Shown one piece after another: positions 32,387-43,484 of a stretch of 64,000 nt of DNA (positions are counted from its first letter, which is position 1; each line of letters starts with the position of its first letter). The stretch spans positions 14,910,935 to 14,974,934 of the forward strand of contig JABAKD010000021.1 of the NCBI GenBank assembly GCA_012845835.1, in the 5' to 3' direction. The notes under the pieces are model-generated. The model searched no databases and was not told the DNA's origin. It was given only the letters and a program-made list of their open reading frames with translations. Origin of the DNA: Undaria pinnatifida (Eukaryota > Sar > Phaeophyceae > Laminariales > Alariaceae). The translations under genes and the position numbers were made by a program.

Positions 32387-32895
32387 CCCGCATTTCTGGC
32401 GTACTCCTGGTCCAGGTGGATGGGGTTGTCATCCCCAGCGTGGGTCGCAAACGCAGCCACAGCGTCGGGTCCAAAAATGTGGGAGATCGAAAGAAATTGT
32501 CCTGGCAAGGGAGAGTCAGCTCCCGCACGTCTTGCCTCTAGAAGCGAGCCGGTCACGACAAACCTCTCTATTAATAGCTCATCGGTACCCCCACTTGCGC
32601 CTGGGCCGCTCAAGGATCGGCGCGGGCCACCGAGAGGAGCGTTGCACGACGGAGAACCTTGCAAGGGGCGTGGCGCACATCCTGATGACGGTGGGGACGA
32701 TGTCGGCCCGTGAGAACGATGTCGTAGAGCAAGGTGCTGGGATGAGGTGCAAGCAATAGATCTAGTGATGCTGCTGTGTTCTCGAGGTACCGAGGTGTTG
32801 ATACGGCAAGCCAGGGAGGAAGCGGCGCGTTTGTACCCGCGCACAGCGCTTGGCCAGTGTTCTCGCAGCACCCGTGTCCCGCCAGTGGTTTGCAT
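32387..32895 (-). CDS. MaoC-like hydroxyacyl-thioester dehydratase, first exon
   Basis: The minus-strand frame from ATG at 32895 runs 169 codons to a donor GCGGG|GTGAGA at 32387. The C-terminal part, GQFLSISHIFGPDAVAAF then ATHAGDDNPIHLDQEYAR, is the hydratase motif of MaoC/HTD2 hotdog enzymes, in which the Asp and His of the DxNPxH block are catalytic. These enzymes hydrate or dehydrate enoyl/3-hydroxyacyl thioesters, often in mitochondrial fatty-acid synthesis or peroxisomal beta-oxidation. The N-terminal 60 residues are Arg/Ser-rich with few acidic residues, compatible with a mitochondrial targeting peptide. The remaining half of the hotdog fold should be in later exons that I could not find, so gene integrity is unknown. 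Confidence 0.7.
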
Positions 32896-33454
32896 CCTCC
32901 AAAGTAGCGGTCACACTGCCGTGTTGTCTCCAGACTCCAGAAGGCCTTCGGCTTTTGGGTTGTAGCAAAGTTGTAGTTTGTAGCAAATGTGGGATTTTAT
33001 ATAGAGACGATGCATGTTCGAACATGTTTGAACTGTAATGCAGCGCCAACGATATGCGTTGACCATATGTTCCACCATTTACTGATGAACTGGTCATTGC
33101 TTGCTGTTCCGGAGTACACTTAACTAGTAAAGTAGTGACGGTGTGACGATGCAGCAATTGTTCGCCAATGTCAATGGGTGTACTGATGACACAGCCGTTT
33201 TGTCCGAGCTTGCGAATTTCAGCTACAAGAATCACAAGGGCGCCGCTCCGCGGGCGGCTGACGCCGCCCGCTGCGGTCGCGCAAGGAAGATTACAACTTA
33301 ATAATGTGAAGGGGGCAGAAAGAAGAGACCTATGATTTTTCGTGCAACTACCGTATATAGCGATTTGATTATGCCACAAGCTACTTTTGTACAGAGGTGA
33401 TTGCCCTGTGCTGTGCTGGGTGCTTGCTGGCGATGTCACGTTCTGATCGGCGGT
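32896..33454. other. Region upstream of the MaoC-like exon
   Basis: No exon seen. 33236-33290 holds a GC-rich hairpin (GCGGGCGGC, loop TGAC, GCCGCCCGC at 33250-33271) with AAGGGCGCCG before and CGGTCGCGC after, resembling repeat H. A promoter for the dehydratase gene would be here, but no TATA or initiator stands out. Confidence 0.35.
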
Positions 33455-33830
33455 GTGTTATAAGGCTTAGTTTGGGTAAGCTACCTTTTGCAAGTGGTCA
33501 AACGGACTAATACCCCACTAATAATTTAACAAATGGCGTCGTCGACAGACCATGGGTTTTTTGGGTCGTGGGTTCATATCCCACATCCACCACAATAAAC
33601 TTTTTCAGACTCTCCCCATGTCGAACTTGAAAAATACTCTCCCCGTATACCCAGGAAACGAAACGGCTTGATATTTGACAGGTCCGCCCGTATAATATCC
33701 GGCCGACCTACTCTCCCGCCGTTTCAGGGGGGGAGAGTGTTATAAGGCTTGGTTTGGGTAAGCTACTGGTTAATCTTTTGCAAGTGGTCAAACGGACTAA
33801 TGCCCCACTAATACCTTAACAATAACCTGA
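33455..33830 (+). repeat. Pair of ~90-bp direct repeats flanking a tRNA-like block
   Basis: 33455-33533 and 33736-33826 share GTGTTATAAGGCTT, GTTTGGGTAAGCTAC, TTTTGCAAGTGGTCAAACGG and CCCCACTAATA. They enclose about 200 bp. The arrangement resembles very short terminal direct repeats around a small unit, or a tandem SINE pair. No protein is encoded between them. Confidence 0.6.
33540..33592 (+). other. tRNA-like 3' half (T-arm, acceptor end, CCA)
   Basis: GTGGGTTCATATCCCAC (33568-33584) is a perfect five-pair T-arm with a seven-base loop containing the pol III B-box-like GGTTCATATCC. It is followed by ATCCACCA, as in an acceptor 3' strand with CCA. A matching 5' acceptor strand is not found at the right distance, so this is a tRNA-derived fragment rather than a tRNA gene. 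Confidence 0.45.
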
Positions 33831-35160
33831 TACGGGTATAATATATGGGAGGCGGGTGGATAACATGAGGATCGAGAGAGGACAATCAACAATTTAATGA
33901 CAAAAAGCAAAAACAGACGAGTACAAACGTACATACATCATCAGTAAGTAGTAGTCGCTGATCAGATACCCACAAGTTTCCTGTACTCTGTCATGTATTG
34001 CTTCGCTTGCCTACTACCCGCCGCGTGTTCTCATATCTCTCTCCTGAATGACACCTCATCACATCATCTTCGCCAAACTAGCGCTGTTTCATACTCGTAT
34101 GCCCCTAAAAATCAAACATCATATATATATAGACTACAGAATATGCCCTCCAAATTTAGTAAGAATAGACTGCGTATTTGTATGTTAAAAAAAGCAATTC
34201 CCTCCCGCTACACTGTACAAACCCTGCAGTACTTTTTAGCTTTAAAATTTATAAAAATATTTCAAGGACGTCAGCCGTGAGCTCGACGGATTTCGGGTCA
34301 ATACTCATCATCTTTGCAAGCTGTTGTTGGCACTGCTAATTAATATACTATGTGGGTAAGTTTTTTCTCAATGGGAGGGGTCCTATTATTTTGCTTTAAA
34401 ATCTTTAGTCTAGATGTAGTCTACATGCTTTGTTTTTCTCCACTATAATGGTTGGCGTTAGTATTTTTACTTTAGGTAAGGAATTTTGAGCTAGATCTAA
34501 CATCACATCTATTTACCAAGTAAGTATACATTTATTACTCTAGTTCCACTGCTGTGTGACCTCCGTCATGGGGTAATATATCTTGCAATGAGGCATTTTG
34601 GCCTCATTATTACGAGGTGTTGGGGAATCCATATCCTCATTTTCATTTGTTTCGAATAGCCGCATCTTCGATCCCCTTTCCAATTCTGGGTGTTTTGTTG
34701 ACATCCGTTGATTGCCAGGTAATCTGCATCTACGACTGTTTCAGGGTGGCCTAATATAACGGAGTGCCCTCCGTACAAGGAGAGCTTAAAAAATCGACGT
34801 GAAACCATGTCATGGTTGAAGTCAAACCATGCGATATTAATTAGATGTAATTAGATGTCACACTGACATCAAGGCCATCATAGATGGGCGATAACGTAGG
34901 TGGCGATGATGGGACAAGCAGGACACCCCTCATCTCACTACCCTGCACCACCCTGCCCAACCCTGCTCTACTCTGTCTTGTCTTGCGTTGTCTGTCTTTT
35001 AGAGTTCAATGTAGAGCAATTAATGTGTAAGCTCTAGGTCTATCCAGCGAGCCATGAGGAGAGACCAACCAAAGACACCAGAACCCCTGAAGAGCACGCT
35101 TCCCAACACCGACCAACCACGCATCCCCCACTCGGATTACCACTATACACTGCCCTATCA
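33831..35160. other. AT-rich stretch, no gene recognised
   Basis: 34272-34345 is a divergent retroposon C core (CAGCCGTGAGCTCGACGG, ATACTCATCATCTTTGCAAG). Otherwise AT-rich with short frames. No splice-consistent exon seen. Confidence 0.4.
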
Positions 35161-35463
35161 TTTTTTTTTTTTTTCACACTTCTACTTTCCAGCTTCTGGA
35201 CAAGCCGTGGTCACAGGTGTCGCCCTTCTTCCCCCCCGGTTCTTGCCTTCATTTTTTATCGCGCATAGGGTTCAGCGATCCCACTGCTCGTCGATTTTTC
35301 ATCGAGTGTTGCTAACTCACGCTCTCGCGTTTTCCGCAAGTCGATTTGTGCGCAAAAAAAAGTCCCCACGAAATTATTGGAGAATGCATTCGGGGGGATT
35401 CGAACTCACAAAATTGACTTATACCAGGCTCGAGGATAACCTGATGCGCCACCGGGGCGACCG
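35161..35463 (-). mobile_element. tRNA-headed SINE, near full-length
   Basis: On the minus strand it starts GTCGCCCCGGTGGCGCATCA (A-box-like TGGCGCATCAGG), with a B-box-like GTTCGAATCC on the minus strand at about 35396-35406. The body follows, and it ends in a 14-nt poly(A) (plus-strand T run 35161-35174). Length is about 300 bp. The tRNA-like head with poly(A) tail defines a pol III-transcribed SINE presumably mobilised by a LINE. Confidence 0.8.
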
Positions 35464-36842
35464 ATCATATGAATGGTGGATGGTTTACGGATGAATGGCT
35501 TGGTCAGGGTTGTTGGTACTTGTGGTTAAGTGCGTAGGTAAGTTTTCTCCACCTGAGGGTGGTCTTATTATTTTGTTTTTTGCACTATAATAATGGAGGG
35601 TTTTGGTATACATATTAGATTTATTACGTCCAATCTTGAACTTTAGCAGAAACCACATTTATTTGAAGAAAACATTTTTCAGTTCAAAAATCAAGGAAAC
35701 CCTGAAGAAAAAAATAAATGTGAAAAGAAATCCAAGAAAAGCTGGACCGTTCTGCTAGAAGTCATAATTGAAGGAAGGAGGCGGTGTTCAAGTGGGAGGT
35801 CTTGAGAGGCCAGGGACGTACGAACCGAGCCCGCTCTGGATGGAGTAGGACATCGATACTTGAGTCAATACGAGTATAAGCTATGTGTATTACAAGTTGC
35901 AGTGAGCGAAAAAAGTATGCGATTGTTTTATCTGGCGATACATTTTGATCTTCGCTCTTCTTTGCGGGCACTTGGCGTGCCTGAGAAGCTGTCGGCTCCG
36001 CATTCCGAGTCTGATGAGGCGATTCGGCAATACCCTGAGAGGTCGCCTTTGGTGCACCCAGCGCCAATTGCACGCATTGACAGTTTTTTCCTAGGCAATC
36101 ACACTGGAGGTTGGAAGGCGGCATGGTTTTATTTGTCCAACAAAATATAGATGTTCATGGATCCACACCTCTGGTCACTTGGGAACAAGATGAAGTCGAT
36201 TTTGTGTCGGCGGTTGACGCCATGATTTATTTATAAAAATAATGACAAGCACCATAGATTACCCATGCGACCGCTAGAACGAAGACTGCGCTGGAAACGG
36301 ATCACATCAGGAGAGCATAAGATTTAATGGTCCCTGCTCGCGGCCATGCTTACCACCAAGTAAGTGTTTTATATACTTGGTATGTTCCTTCAGTAAAAAC
36401 ACAACAACAAACACAACACATACATGGCCAAAGAAAACCGCCGCCACAGGAGGAGCAGCCGGGCGGACGGGGAATACTGCTAGCGATCAAACATGCCAAC
36501 CCCGCACTTAGCACTGCCCAACAAGCCCTTCCCCATTTCGGCATAAAACACCGGCCGGCTCATAAGAAAGTGCCTCGCAACTAACAACAAAACATTGTAT
36601 ACTCTATTAATACATGGACTGACAAAAAAAGTAATAAATTGTGCGTGCGCGAAATTGCTTGTGCACATTTAGAAAAGCTTCAAGAGGATCGAAATAAAAA
36701 AAGTGCGACCCACGAGAAAGTGTGCCTTCGTGCGCGCCCAGAACAAGAAATTCAACTTGAGCCCTATTTCAAGTTTTGGGTGATAGGGCCGGTACTACTG
36801 TAACACGCGAGAACGGGATGAATGTCCGACCTGATTTTCTCC
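35464..36842. other. No recognisable gene
   Basis: Short frames on both strands. A minus-strand frame of 120 codons (36124-35762) has ordinary composition but no domain I know. Confidence 0.35.
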
Positions 36843-36927
36843 ACCCCTTCAGAGCCCCAAAACCCCTTCCAATACAAATTCCAAGAAATTTGTCCGCCAA
36901 AACGGGTTTCCATTTGTGAAGGGGTTA
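36843..36927 (+). mobile_element. Short MITE D, single copy
   Basis: Runs CACCCCTTCAGAGCCCC, AACCCCTTCC, AAATTCCAAG, TTTGTCC, ACGGGTTTCC to GTGAAGGGGTTA. Full copies have ends TTAACCCCTT and AAGGGGTTAA; this one has lost the left TTAA. Confidence 0.65.
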
Positions 36928-38108
36928 TGGGGGGCAAACACAACGGAAACGGTGCCTTTCGAAATATCTCCTAGAGGTTTTTCCATTTCTACACACGCAT
37001 CTCGCTCAGCGCTTTTCGCACTCCCCGTCGTCAAGGAAATTTGCTTGGGAAACCATCCGAAGGGGTGTCATATCTTGTGTGTTATACTCGCACGGTGGTG
37101 GTAGCATTTTGATGTGTTCCAGTCAGTAGGAAAAACGCCAGGATATCAAGAGGATCCCCCCGCCCCCAACACCGCAGCCTACATCTTATTAGTAGGAAAA
37201 CCCGGAGGATATCCTAGCGTGACCGAAACCAAACAATTCCGTTCGACTTCAGCCGAAATGTACTACGGCTGCCGCAAAAAATAACATACAATTGCCGGTA
37301 GCGGTGTTCTATTACACTCGCTACCGGCGCTTTCAGCAGAAAAGCCCCGCAAGAAACTCACCCTCGAGAGTTCCGGGAACGTAGGGAATTCGGCAGCGGT
37401 AAATATAGCGAAGTTAGTGTGGAACACACCTACTTCAAATAAGAAATAAAAATCAAGAAATCTAGCCTTGGCCAGTATCCCGGTTTCTTCTATCATTAAT
37501 CGAGGCCGGTATTGTACGTACTGATTTTTTTGGGACTTGCGTCGTACTGACCCTTCTACTTTGTTTATGCTGTACCTTACGTATCTTATATACGAAAACA
37601 CATGTAGCCACCAAACAAACCCAGTCGCAACCCCGCGAGACACACGTTTACCCAATTGTGTAGAACCGCACCCACGGTTCCGCCGACGAACTACTCGGAA
37701 ATAGTGTGGGATATTTTTAAGCGGTGGTAAAAAAACCCTTTTAGCACTGTAACTCCCGTTTAGGGGACAAAATACTGAAAAAGTTAGAGTAGGATCCTGT
37801 TTGCAGTCGAGCACGGGCTAAAACGGACAGCGAACGACAGGAAACGAAACCCGAAGCACCTGCAACAAACTTCTGTACATGTGCATACATGTGCATACAT
37901 ACGCATCATTAATATTCCGACACAAGACGACAACAGCAAAGTAATGAGTGAAAACAGCCATCAGCAGGACGGGCGTAGAACAAGCCCTTCCCCTCCCCCC
38001 CTCAAACCAGCAGAATTGGCGTAAAACAACCCCCACCCTTCCCGTCAAACCAACGCCTGCTCAGGACCAAAATCAAAACCCCATACCCTATGATAACATC
38101 AACAGCAG
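36928..38108. other. 3' flank of the RING ligase gene
   Basis: No gene recognised. The minus-strand frame 37814-37263 (183 codons) has an aromatic-rich stretch (GFVWWLHVFSYIRYVRYS) that could be a membrane segment, but lacks other support. 37120-37210 carries two imperfect copies of AGTAGGAAAA..GGATAT. Confidence 0.35.
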
Positions 38109-41100
38109 CTATTCCCCCCTCCCCGCCACCCGCACCCGCGACCGCGAAACGGCAAAAATATCCCTTCTCGGCGGGGCCGAACCGCTCGCCTCAACAGACG
38201 GTGCCCGTAACCCACTCCCACCCCGGGGACCACCGCCCACCGTCCCCTCTGGTGTAACCGCCCCCGCAGCCGCCGCTCGAAACCCGCTCTCCTCCGCAGC
38301 TCCTTCCTCCCCTCGCGGTCCTCCCGCCGACACCCCTCCCCCTGTCACCCGGCGAGGACCGATAGCCCTAGAGGCTGTCAAAGTAGAGGCAAACCCGGCG
38401 CGAGGTACATAGGGTGGCGCCGCAGGCGCCACGGCTACGTTGGAGGCTCCGGCGGCGCCTACCGCCGAACCTTCCGTCGACCCCCCCCCCTCCGCGGCCT
38501 GCTCCGGTCCAGAAAGAACAACGTAATTATCAAAAGGCGAGCGACACACGGGACACTTGTCCACATGCCGGAAGCACTCCGAGCACACGCAGAGATGCCG
38601 GCACGGCAACAGTACGGTGTCTTTGGGGTCCGTGAGGCAGATCACGCACTCCTCGGCTATCTCCTCCCCTCCACCCCCCACCCCCCCCGCTCCCCCGCCT
38701 CCTCCAGCTGTCGATGATAACGCCGGCTGGGCGATGCTGCTCGCGGCGCCTATGGGGCTGCTGCTCCCGATGCCTGCGGTGGCCTGGAGAGAGCCCACGG
38801 CGGAGGGGGTGGACGGCCCACCCGGGGGTCCTGTTCCGCCCGCCTCGTCACTGGCACCAAACACCTGCAGACGACACGACCACGGACAAGTAAGGGAGGA
38901 AAAATAAGTGAGGCTAATTTCTGAACAAAAAACAAATCAACAAGTGCCTTCGTCGCGAGTCACGCCAATTTTGTCGTACAACGGGTGACGGACAAGAAAG
39001 GTCAAGTGGGATAAGTGAGAGTGAGAGAGCGTCATTTCTTACATGAACAAAAATCAGTCAAGAATAGACTCGCGACCAAAATCAGTGAACTACTAATAAA
39101 ACACGGTCGAGAATCGAAACGTGAAGAATAATCGTGTTTTCTTCTGGCGACTCGTCGAAATGTGGCATTCTGTGATACAGCGGTCATGGACAAGGAAAGA
39201 TGATTTGCGTGAGTGAGGGCAAAACACACACAACCATTCTCGAACAAGAAAAGAGTAGAGTGGATGCAGGATACAGTCGTTACGAGCTACTACTGTAGTA
39301 ACGCTCTGCATCAACACGGGCGGACAAGGTTTCCTCCCCCTGACCACAACCACCGTCAAAAATCATACTATGCATTCGTTGACGGTGCGTTGTCCAGCTG
39401 GAAATCGTGACAAAACGTGTCCAACAACTATGACTAACGTTGAGCTGATGCTGATGAGTTTCACACTGAAAAAAAACATTTGGTATGTACGATAGACTAT
39501 TGCGAGCGATCAGGGTGTTTGCGATGAATCAAGTTTGGTTTTGTTGGAGGTGGGTAGGAAAACATGAAATAATAGGATTAATATTATTGAAACCGCCCAA
39601 CGTTACAATTCAAGGCCAACCTGACCCACGAAAAATCAGCGAAAAAATCGTTGATGAAACACGTTTTCCTACCATGTTTTATTTCTAGTCTGATATTTTC
39701 ATGGGTTGGCTTGGCTGGCCTTGGACTACGCCATCCGTCGGGTTTCAATACTATAATAACACATTTCTTCCAACCCAACAGAGAATTGAAATCGCAAACA
39801 AGCTACTGTATTATGGCGAGTTTCAAAAATTACACGTCGCCAAAAATAGGGAGCCCTTTGAAATCAAAAGACGTGGGTTGACTGACGGCACTCTTGCTTG
39901 CCCGTCGACGGAGAGCCGTCAAGAAACTCCAGACACTAAAACTACTGCTGTAGTATGATAACCCCAAAGACGCTCTGACGGATCAAAACCAGGCCGCCAA
40001 GCGACATACATACTCGTTTAAAGGTGGCCGCATTAACACGACCGTCGACTGCCGACCACCAAGTACTCAAGTTGATGCCAGTTACAAGCGTCCTGCTGCA
40101 CCGAGCTCCTAGCGACAGCTTCTAGTATCTCACATACAAGTCCACTAAGCATACGGCACCCACCTCCGCGTACGAGTAGACGGACTCCGGCTCCCCGGGG
40201 CCACCTTTCGAGATGGCAACGAGGTGCCTCAAGCACTGCGCGGATGGCGCCTGCTGCGGCGGCTGCTGCTGCTGCGACGACGACGACGACGACCCCCCCT
40301 CCCCTCCTCCACGGTCGGGGCCTCTCTCTTTCAGCTGTACAAGCAAAACCTGCGAACAACCACAAAAGAGACATCGGGGTTTTCTTAATAACCCGGTTCC
40401 GACTCCAACATGTATTACAATAAAAGTCCAAGAACAACTGTTGTGTCCCCGAAACGGGAGTACCTGGCGCAGGGTTGAAAAGGGTTGGCACGCATGAAAA
40501 CACACACGCGGCCCTAAGCATCCCTAGTACCCCCCCTTCCCGCTTCATGCGACTCGACGGACACTTCAGGGCTCGTTGAGCTTGGCGCAAGCAATGTCTG
40601 CTTGGCCGGTGACAACACAAATTGCTCCAGCCGGGCATTGCAGGGATGTGAGGGTCTACGGTTTCAACACCACAGTCATGCACGATAACGAGTACCCCCC
40701 CTCCCCCCCCAACCGTATCCCCTTGCTCTTGTCTTACCTGTCGGGTGACGCGATGGGTTGGACGATGTCGCCACCCGGCCCAGTCCCCCGTTTCCGCTCC
40801 CACCGCCGGCCGAACAACGATCGCCAACGAACACCTCCCCGAAGAAGCTGACTCCTCAATTACCGGCCACCCCGCTCCCCCCGCTCCTCCTCCGCCTCGC
40901 CTCCCTCGCGCTCCTCCTCTCCGCGCCTCCGCACTCCCACCTCCATTACCGCTACCGCTACTTCCGTTGTCTTGCCGAAGGCGAAAATAGCTCTCCCCGG
41001 GCAGCGTCTCAAACAGTTGCCGCCGGCCAGCGGGGAGCGCCCTCGGCACTGTCCGCTTCCCGCAACCTCCCATCCTAGGCAACCCCCGATGCGAGCCCCC

Positions 41101-42628
41101 GCCCCCTGCCGATCCGAAACCACCTCCATCTCTCAAGGCACCGTCACCTGCCTGCCCCCACCCCCCCGCCCTCTGATCGCTCGCGTTGTTGGCCAGGATA
41201 GCGGACTTGCGAAGCCCTAGAGCTGCCGTCCAGGATCGTCCGGTGTTCCTTGAAAACCCAGAGGCGTTTCCTTCTTCTCGTCCCGCAGTGTTACCGTTGG
41301 TGGCGGTATTACCGTTGGCGTAGTTACCGCTAGGGGTAGTACCGTTGCCGTTATCAACATTGGCATTGGTAGCGTTACCGTTGATACCGGTGGTGTTATC
41401 GTTGTTACCGTCACCGTCTATAAAATTGCCACCAACATTACCGTTGATACCATTACCGCTACTTCCATTTCCAACTCCCGTCTCCCCCACCGCCCCCCCC
41501 CCTCCCACCTCTTCATCAACCCCCCCGCCACCTCTAGCCCACTCCGGTATCTCCTCCTCCGAATCAGGATCGGGTGCGCCGGCAACCGTCCTTCCCCGCC
41601 CCCCACTGCCAACGAGACGACCCACTAGAGTCGGGAACTGAGCTCTCACAGACGTCCACAAATCTCTATAGGAGGCATACCCGGCGGTACCGCGATGAGC
41701 CCCGGCTTCGCTACCGCCAGTGCCGCCGGTGTTAGATCGGTCCATAGCACCTGACGCTGTATGGGTGTTGCTAGAGGTATTATTGCCACCCCCAGCAGTT
41801 GTGTCGTTGGGGAGCGGGGTTGCGCTGGCGTCTGTTCCCGCGGTGGATTCCGGCAGGAGTTTCCTGTGGGGGCGGGCGTGGGGGTTGGGATGAGGGTGAG
41901 GATAGAGGTGAGGGGTGGGAACAGAGGCAAGGGTAGGGGTGGAGGGTGCGGCGGTTTCAGTTCACGGCCATCAAGACTTATCTACGCATTTGAGACTTTC
42001 CCAATATTGCCACCACCTAAGACCGACTATTTATCCTAAAAGTGGGTTTGGCGAGCTTACTCGCCACAACAACATCAATTCCCGGTCATTTACCCATTTG
42101 CGAGAGCAGGGCTACAATTTTGTGCCCACCCCAAAGTCAGAACACACATGATGAGGCCTTTTGTGTCTCTGAACTCACGCATTACTCCACAATACTCATA
42201 AAATATTACACCATCGACATCACGGAGGCATTATCAATATCAAACGGCACTATTGATACCAAAACGACAACCATGCCAATTCTACCAACAGCAACAACTT
42301 ACATTTTCGGATGAAGCCCCATCTCCCTCCCCAAAAACGTCAAATCTACGTCCCACAGCAGCTCCACCGTGCACGCCACCCTGCAATCCAACTCCACAGA
42401 AACGCCAACCTGTGTCCCCGCCCCCCCCAATACACTGCCTTCCAAGACATGACCCCCGCCGTCATGGACTGCGCTAGGGGAAGGAGAAGCGGGAGGGGAG
42501 GCGGAGTCTCCTGTATCGCGAGGATGAAGGGTAGCTTTGACGCCTCCGCTAGGGTCCGGGTCACTCGCGAGGAGCAGAGAGCATGGCATGGTCTTGGGCG
42601 GGTAGGCTTGTCTCGTGTGTACTAGAGC
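38109..42628 (-). CDS. MGRN1/LUL-type RING E3 ubiquitin ligase, four exons
   Basis: Exons (minus): 42628-42303, 41863-40738, 40349-40164 and 38864-38109. All donors are GT (GTAAGT, GTAAGA, GTGGGT) and acceptors CAG after pyrimidine tracts; phases 0/2, 2/0, 0/0 join cleanly to about 797 residues. Exon 1 encodes VSVELDCRVACTVELLW, resembling the strand-rich domain before the RING in this family. Exon 2 is mostly Gly/Asn low complexity (with a GNGxxN array), then GESYFRLRQDN, CSLAIVVRPA and HRVTRQ. Exon 3 continues VLLVQLKERG, a Ser/Gln tract and SVYSYAE. Exon 4 begins VFGASDEA and holds the C3HC4 RING: CVIC, LLPCRHLCVCSEC, DKCPVC. The order, family domain then RING, and the VFG junction match MGRN1, RNF157 and plant LUL ligases, which target membrane proteins for ubiquitination. 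The C-terminal 150 residues are low complexity. The start codon is unresolved: Met at 42589 is possible, or there are upstream exons. Confidence 0.85.
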
Positions 42629-42753
42629 CTGGATGCAGGAGGTGGGGAGGGAGAGCGGGGGGGGAAAGAGAGGCGGGTTAAGGGGGGGGGTTAGGTGGTA
42701 AGGGGGAAGGGTTAAGCTGGGTGGGGAAGGGAGCGCGGGCAGGGGGGGGGCGG

Positions 42754-42912
42754 TTACGAGATATTATTACTAATACCACAACCACCACCACTGCCATTAC
42801 TAATAACACCTGCAACTACGCTACCACCATTGCTGCTACCACTACTACTGCTACTACTGCTACTGCTGCTGTTAATACCACTACTACTACTACTACGAGC
42901 TGGGTCAGCCAT
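42754..42912. repeat. ACC/TAC triplet-rich tract
   Basis: Plus-strand ACCACCACC and (CTACTG)n, (TAC)n runs. The minus strand reads MADPARSSSSSG and a serine/glycine tract from ATG 42912. It could be the RING gene's first exon, but no donor in the required phase is seen. Confidence 0.4.
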
Positions 42913-42938
42913 GATCAGCTTTTTTGTTCGTCCATTCA

Positions 42939-43202
42939 TTAGCGCACCGTTTTTTCGAATCTTGAGCTGAAAATTCAACACGCGCTTCATTATAGGTCTT
43001 CTCGAGGGCTTCACTACTGCGCCACTTAATTTTATTTTTTTTCCGCGAGTTAAGGCACATTTAAAAACAAAACGAAAATTGGTTTTGGTCTTAACTGACG
43101 AAGAAAAAAAAAATTAAGTGGTGCAGTAATGAACCCCTCGGGAAGACCACAATGAAGCGCGTGCCAAGTTTTCAGTTCAACATTCGAAAAAACGGTGCGC
43201 TA
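42939..43202. mobile_element. Foldback MITE, 264 bp
   Basis: Terminal inverted repeats of about 95 bp make up most of the element: the left arm starts ATTAGCGCACCGTTTTTTCG, and the right arm ends with the complement of the same 20 bases. Arms share CACGCGCTTCATT, GGTCTTC, CGAGG and CCACTTAATTT at about 85 percent. The central ~70 bp is AT-rich. No transposase. Target-site duplication is unclear (CATTC left, CCCAC right). Confidence 0.85.
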
Positions 43203-43289
43203 ATCCCACATTTTCGATTCTTCCGAAACTGGACGGAAAGCCACGAGGGTAAACACGGTAGATGGGAGGAGCGCAAACTTGCTGCTTAC

Positions 43290-43484
43290 GAGATTGTCGT
43301 CAGCGAGCAGAGTGCCAATCGGATTTGACGACAAGGTCACTTGGAGGCGCGCGACGTGATCGTGGTTAGCTGCAATGATCCCCTGAAGCTCGTAGATCCG
43401 GTGGCCGAGATAGCGGCGACGCTTTACAAAGTTGGCGTTAAGCTCAGCGGTCCTCCCGCGCAGACCCCGCACAGCGGAACGCCT
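43290..43484 (-). CDS. Candidate upstream exon of the RING gene
   Basis: Bounded by GCTTGACAG (acceptor) and AATCTC|GTAAGC (donor at 43289), it is 65 codons long with phase 0 at both ends, matching the phase-0 start of the RING gene exon at 42628. It encodes TAELNANFVKRRRYLGHRI, YELQGIIAANHDHVARLQV and NPIGTLLADDNL, a charged helical segment with no recognised family. Phase agreement alone is weak evidence, so it may belong to the RING gene or be independent. If joined, the intron contains the MITE at 42939-43202. Confidence 0.35.

Noticed and set aside
33540..33592. Functional tRNA gene
   Set aside because: T-arm and CCA are present, but no matching 5' acceptor, D-arm or anticodon arm at the correct spacing.
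39445..39475. Hammerhead-like CTGATGAGTTTCACACTGAAA
   Set aside because: Stem II would be only two pairs with an extra base before GAAA, and no stems I or III are evident.
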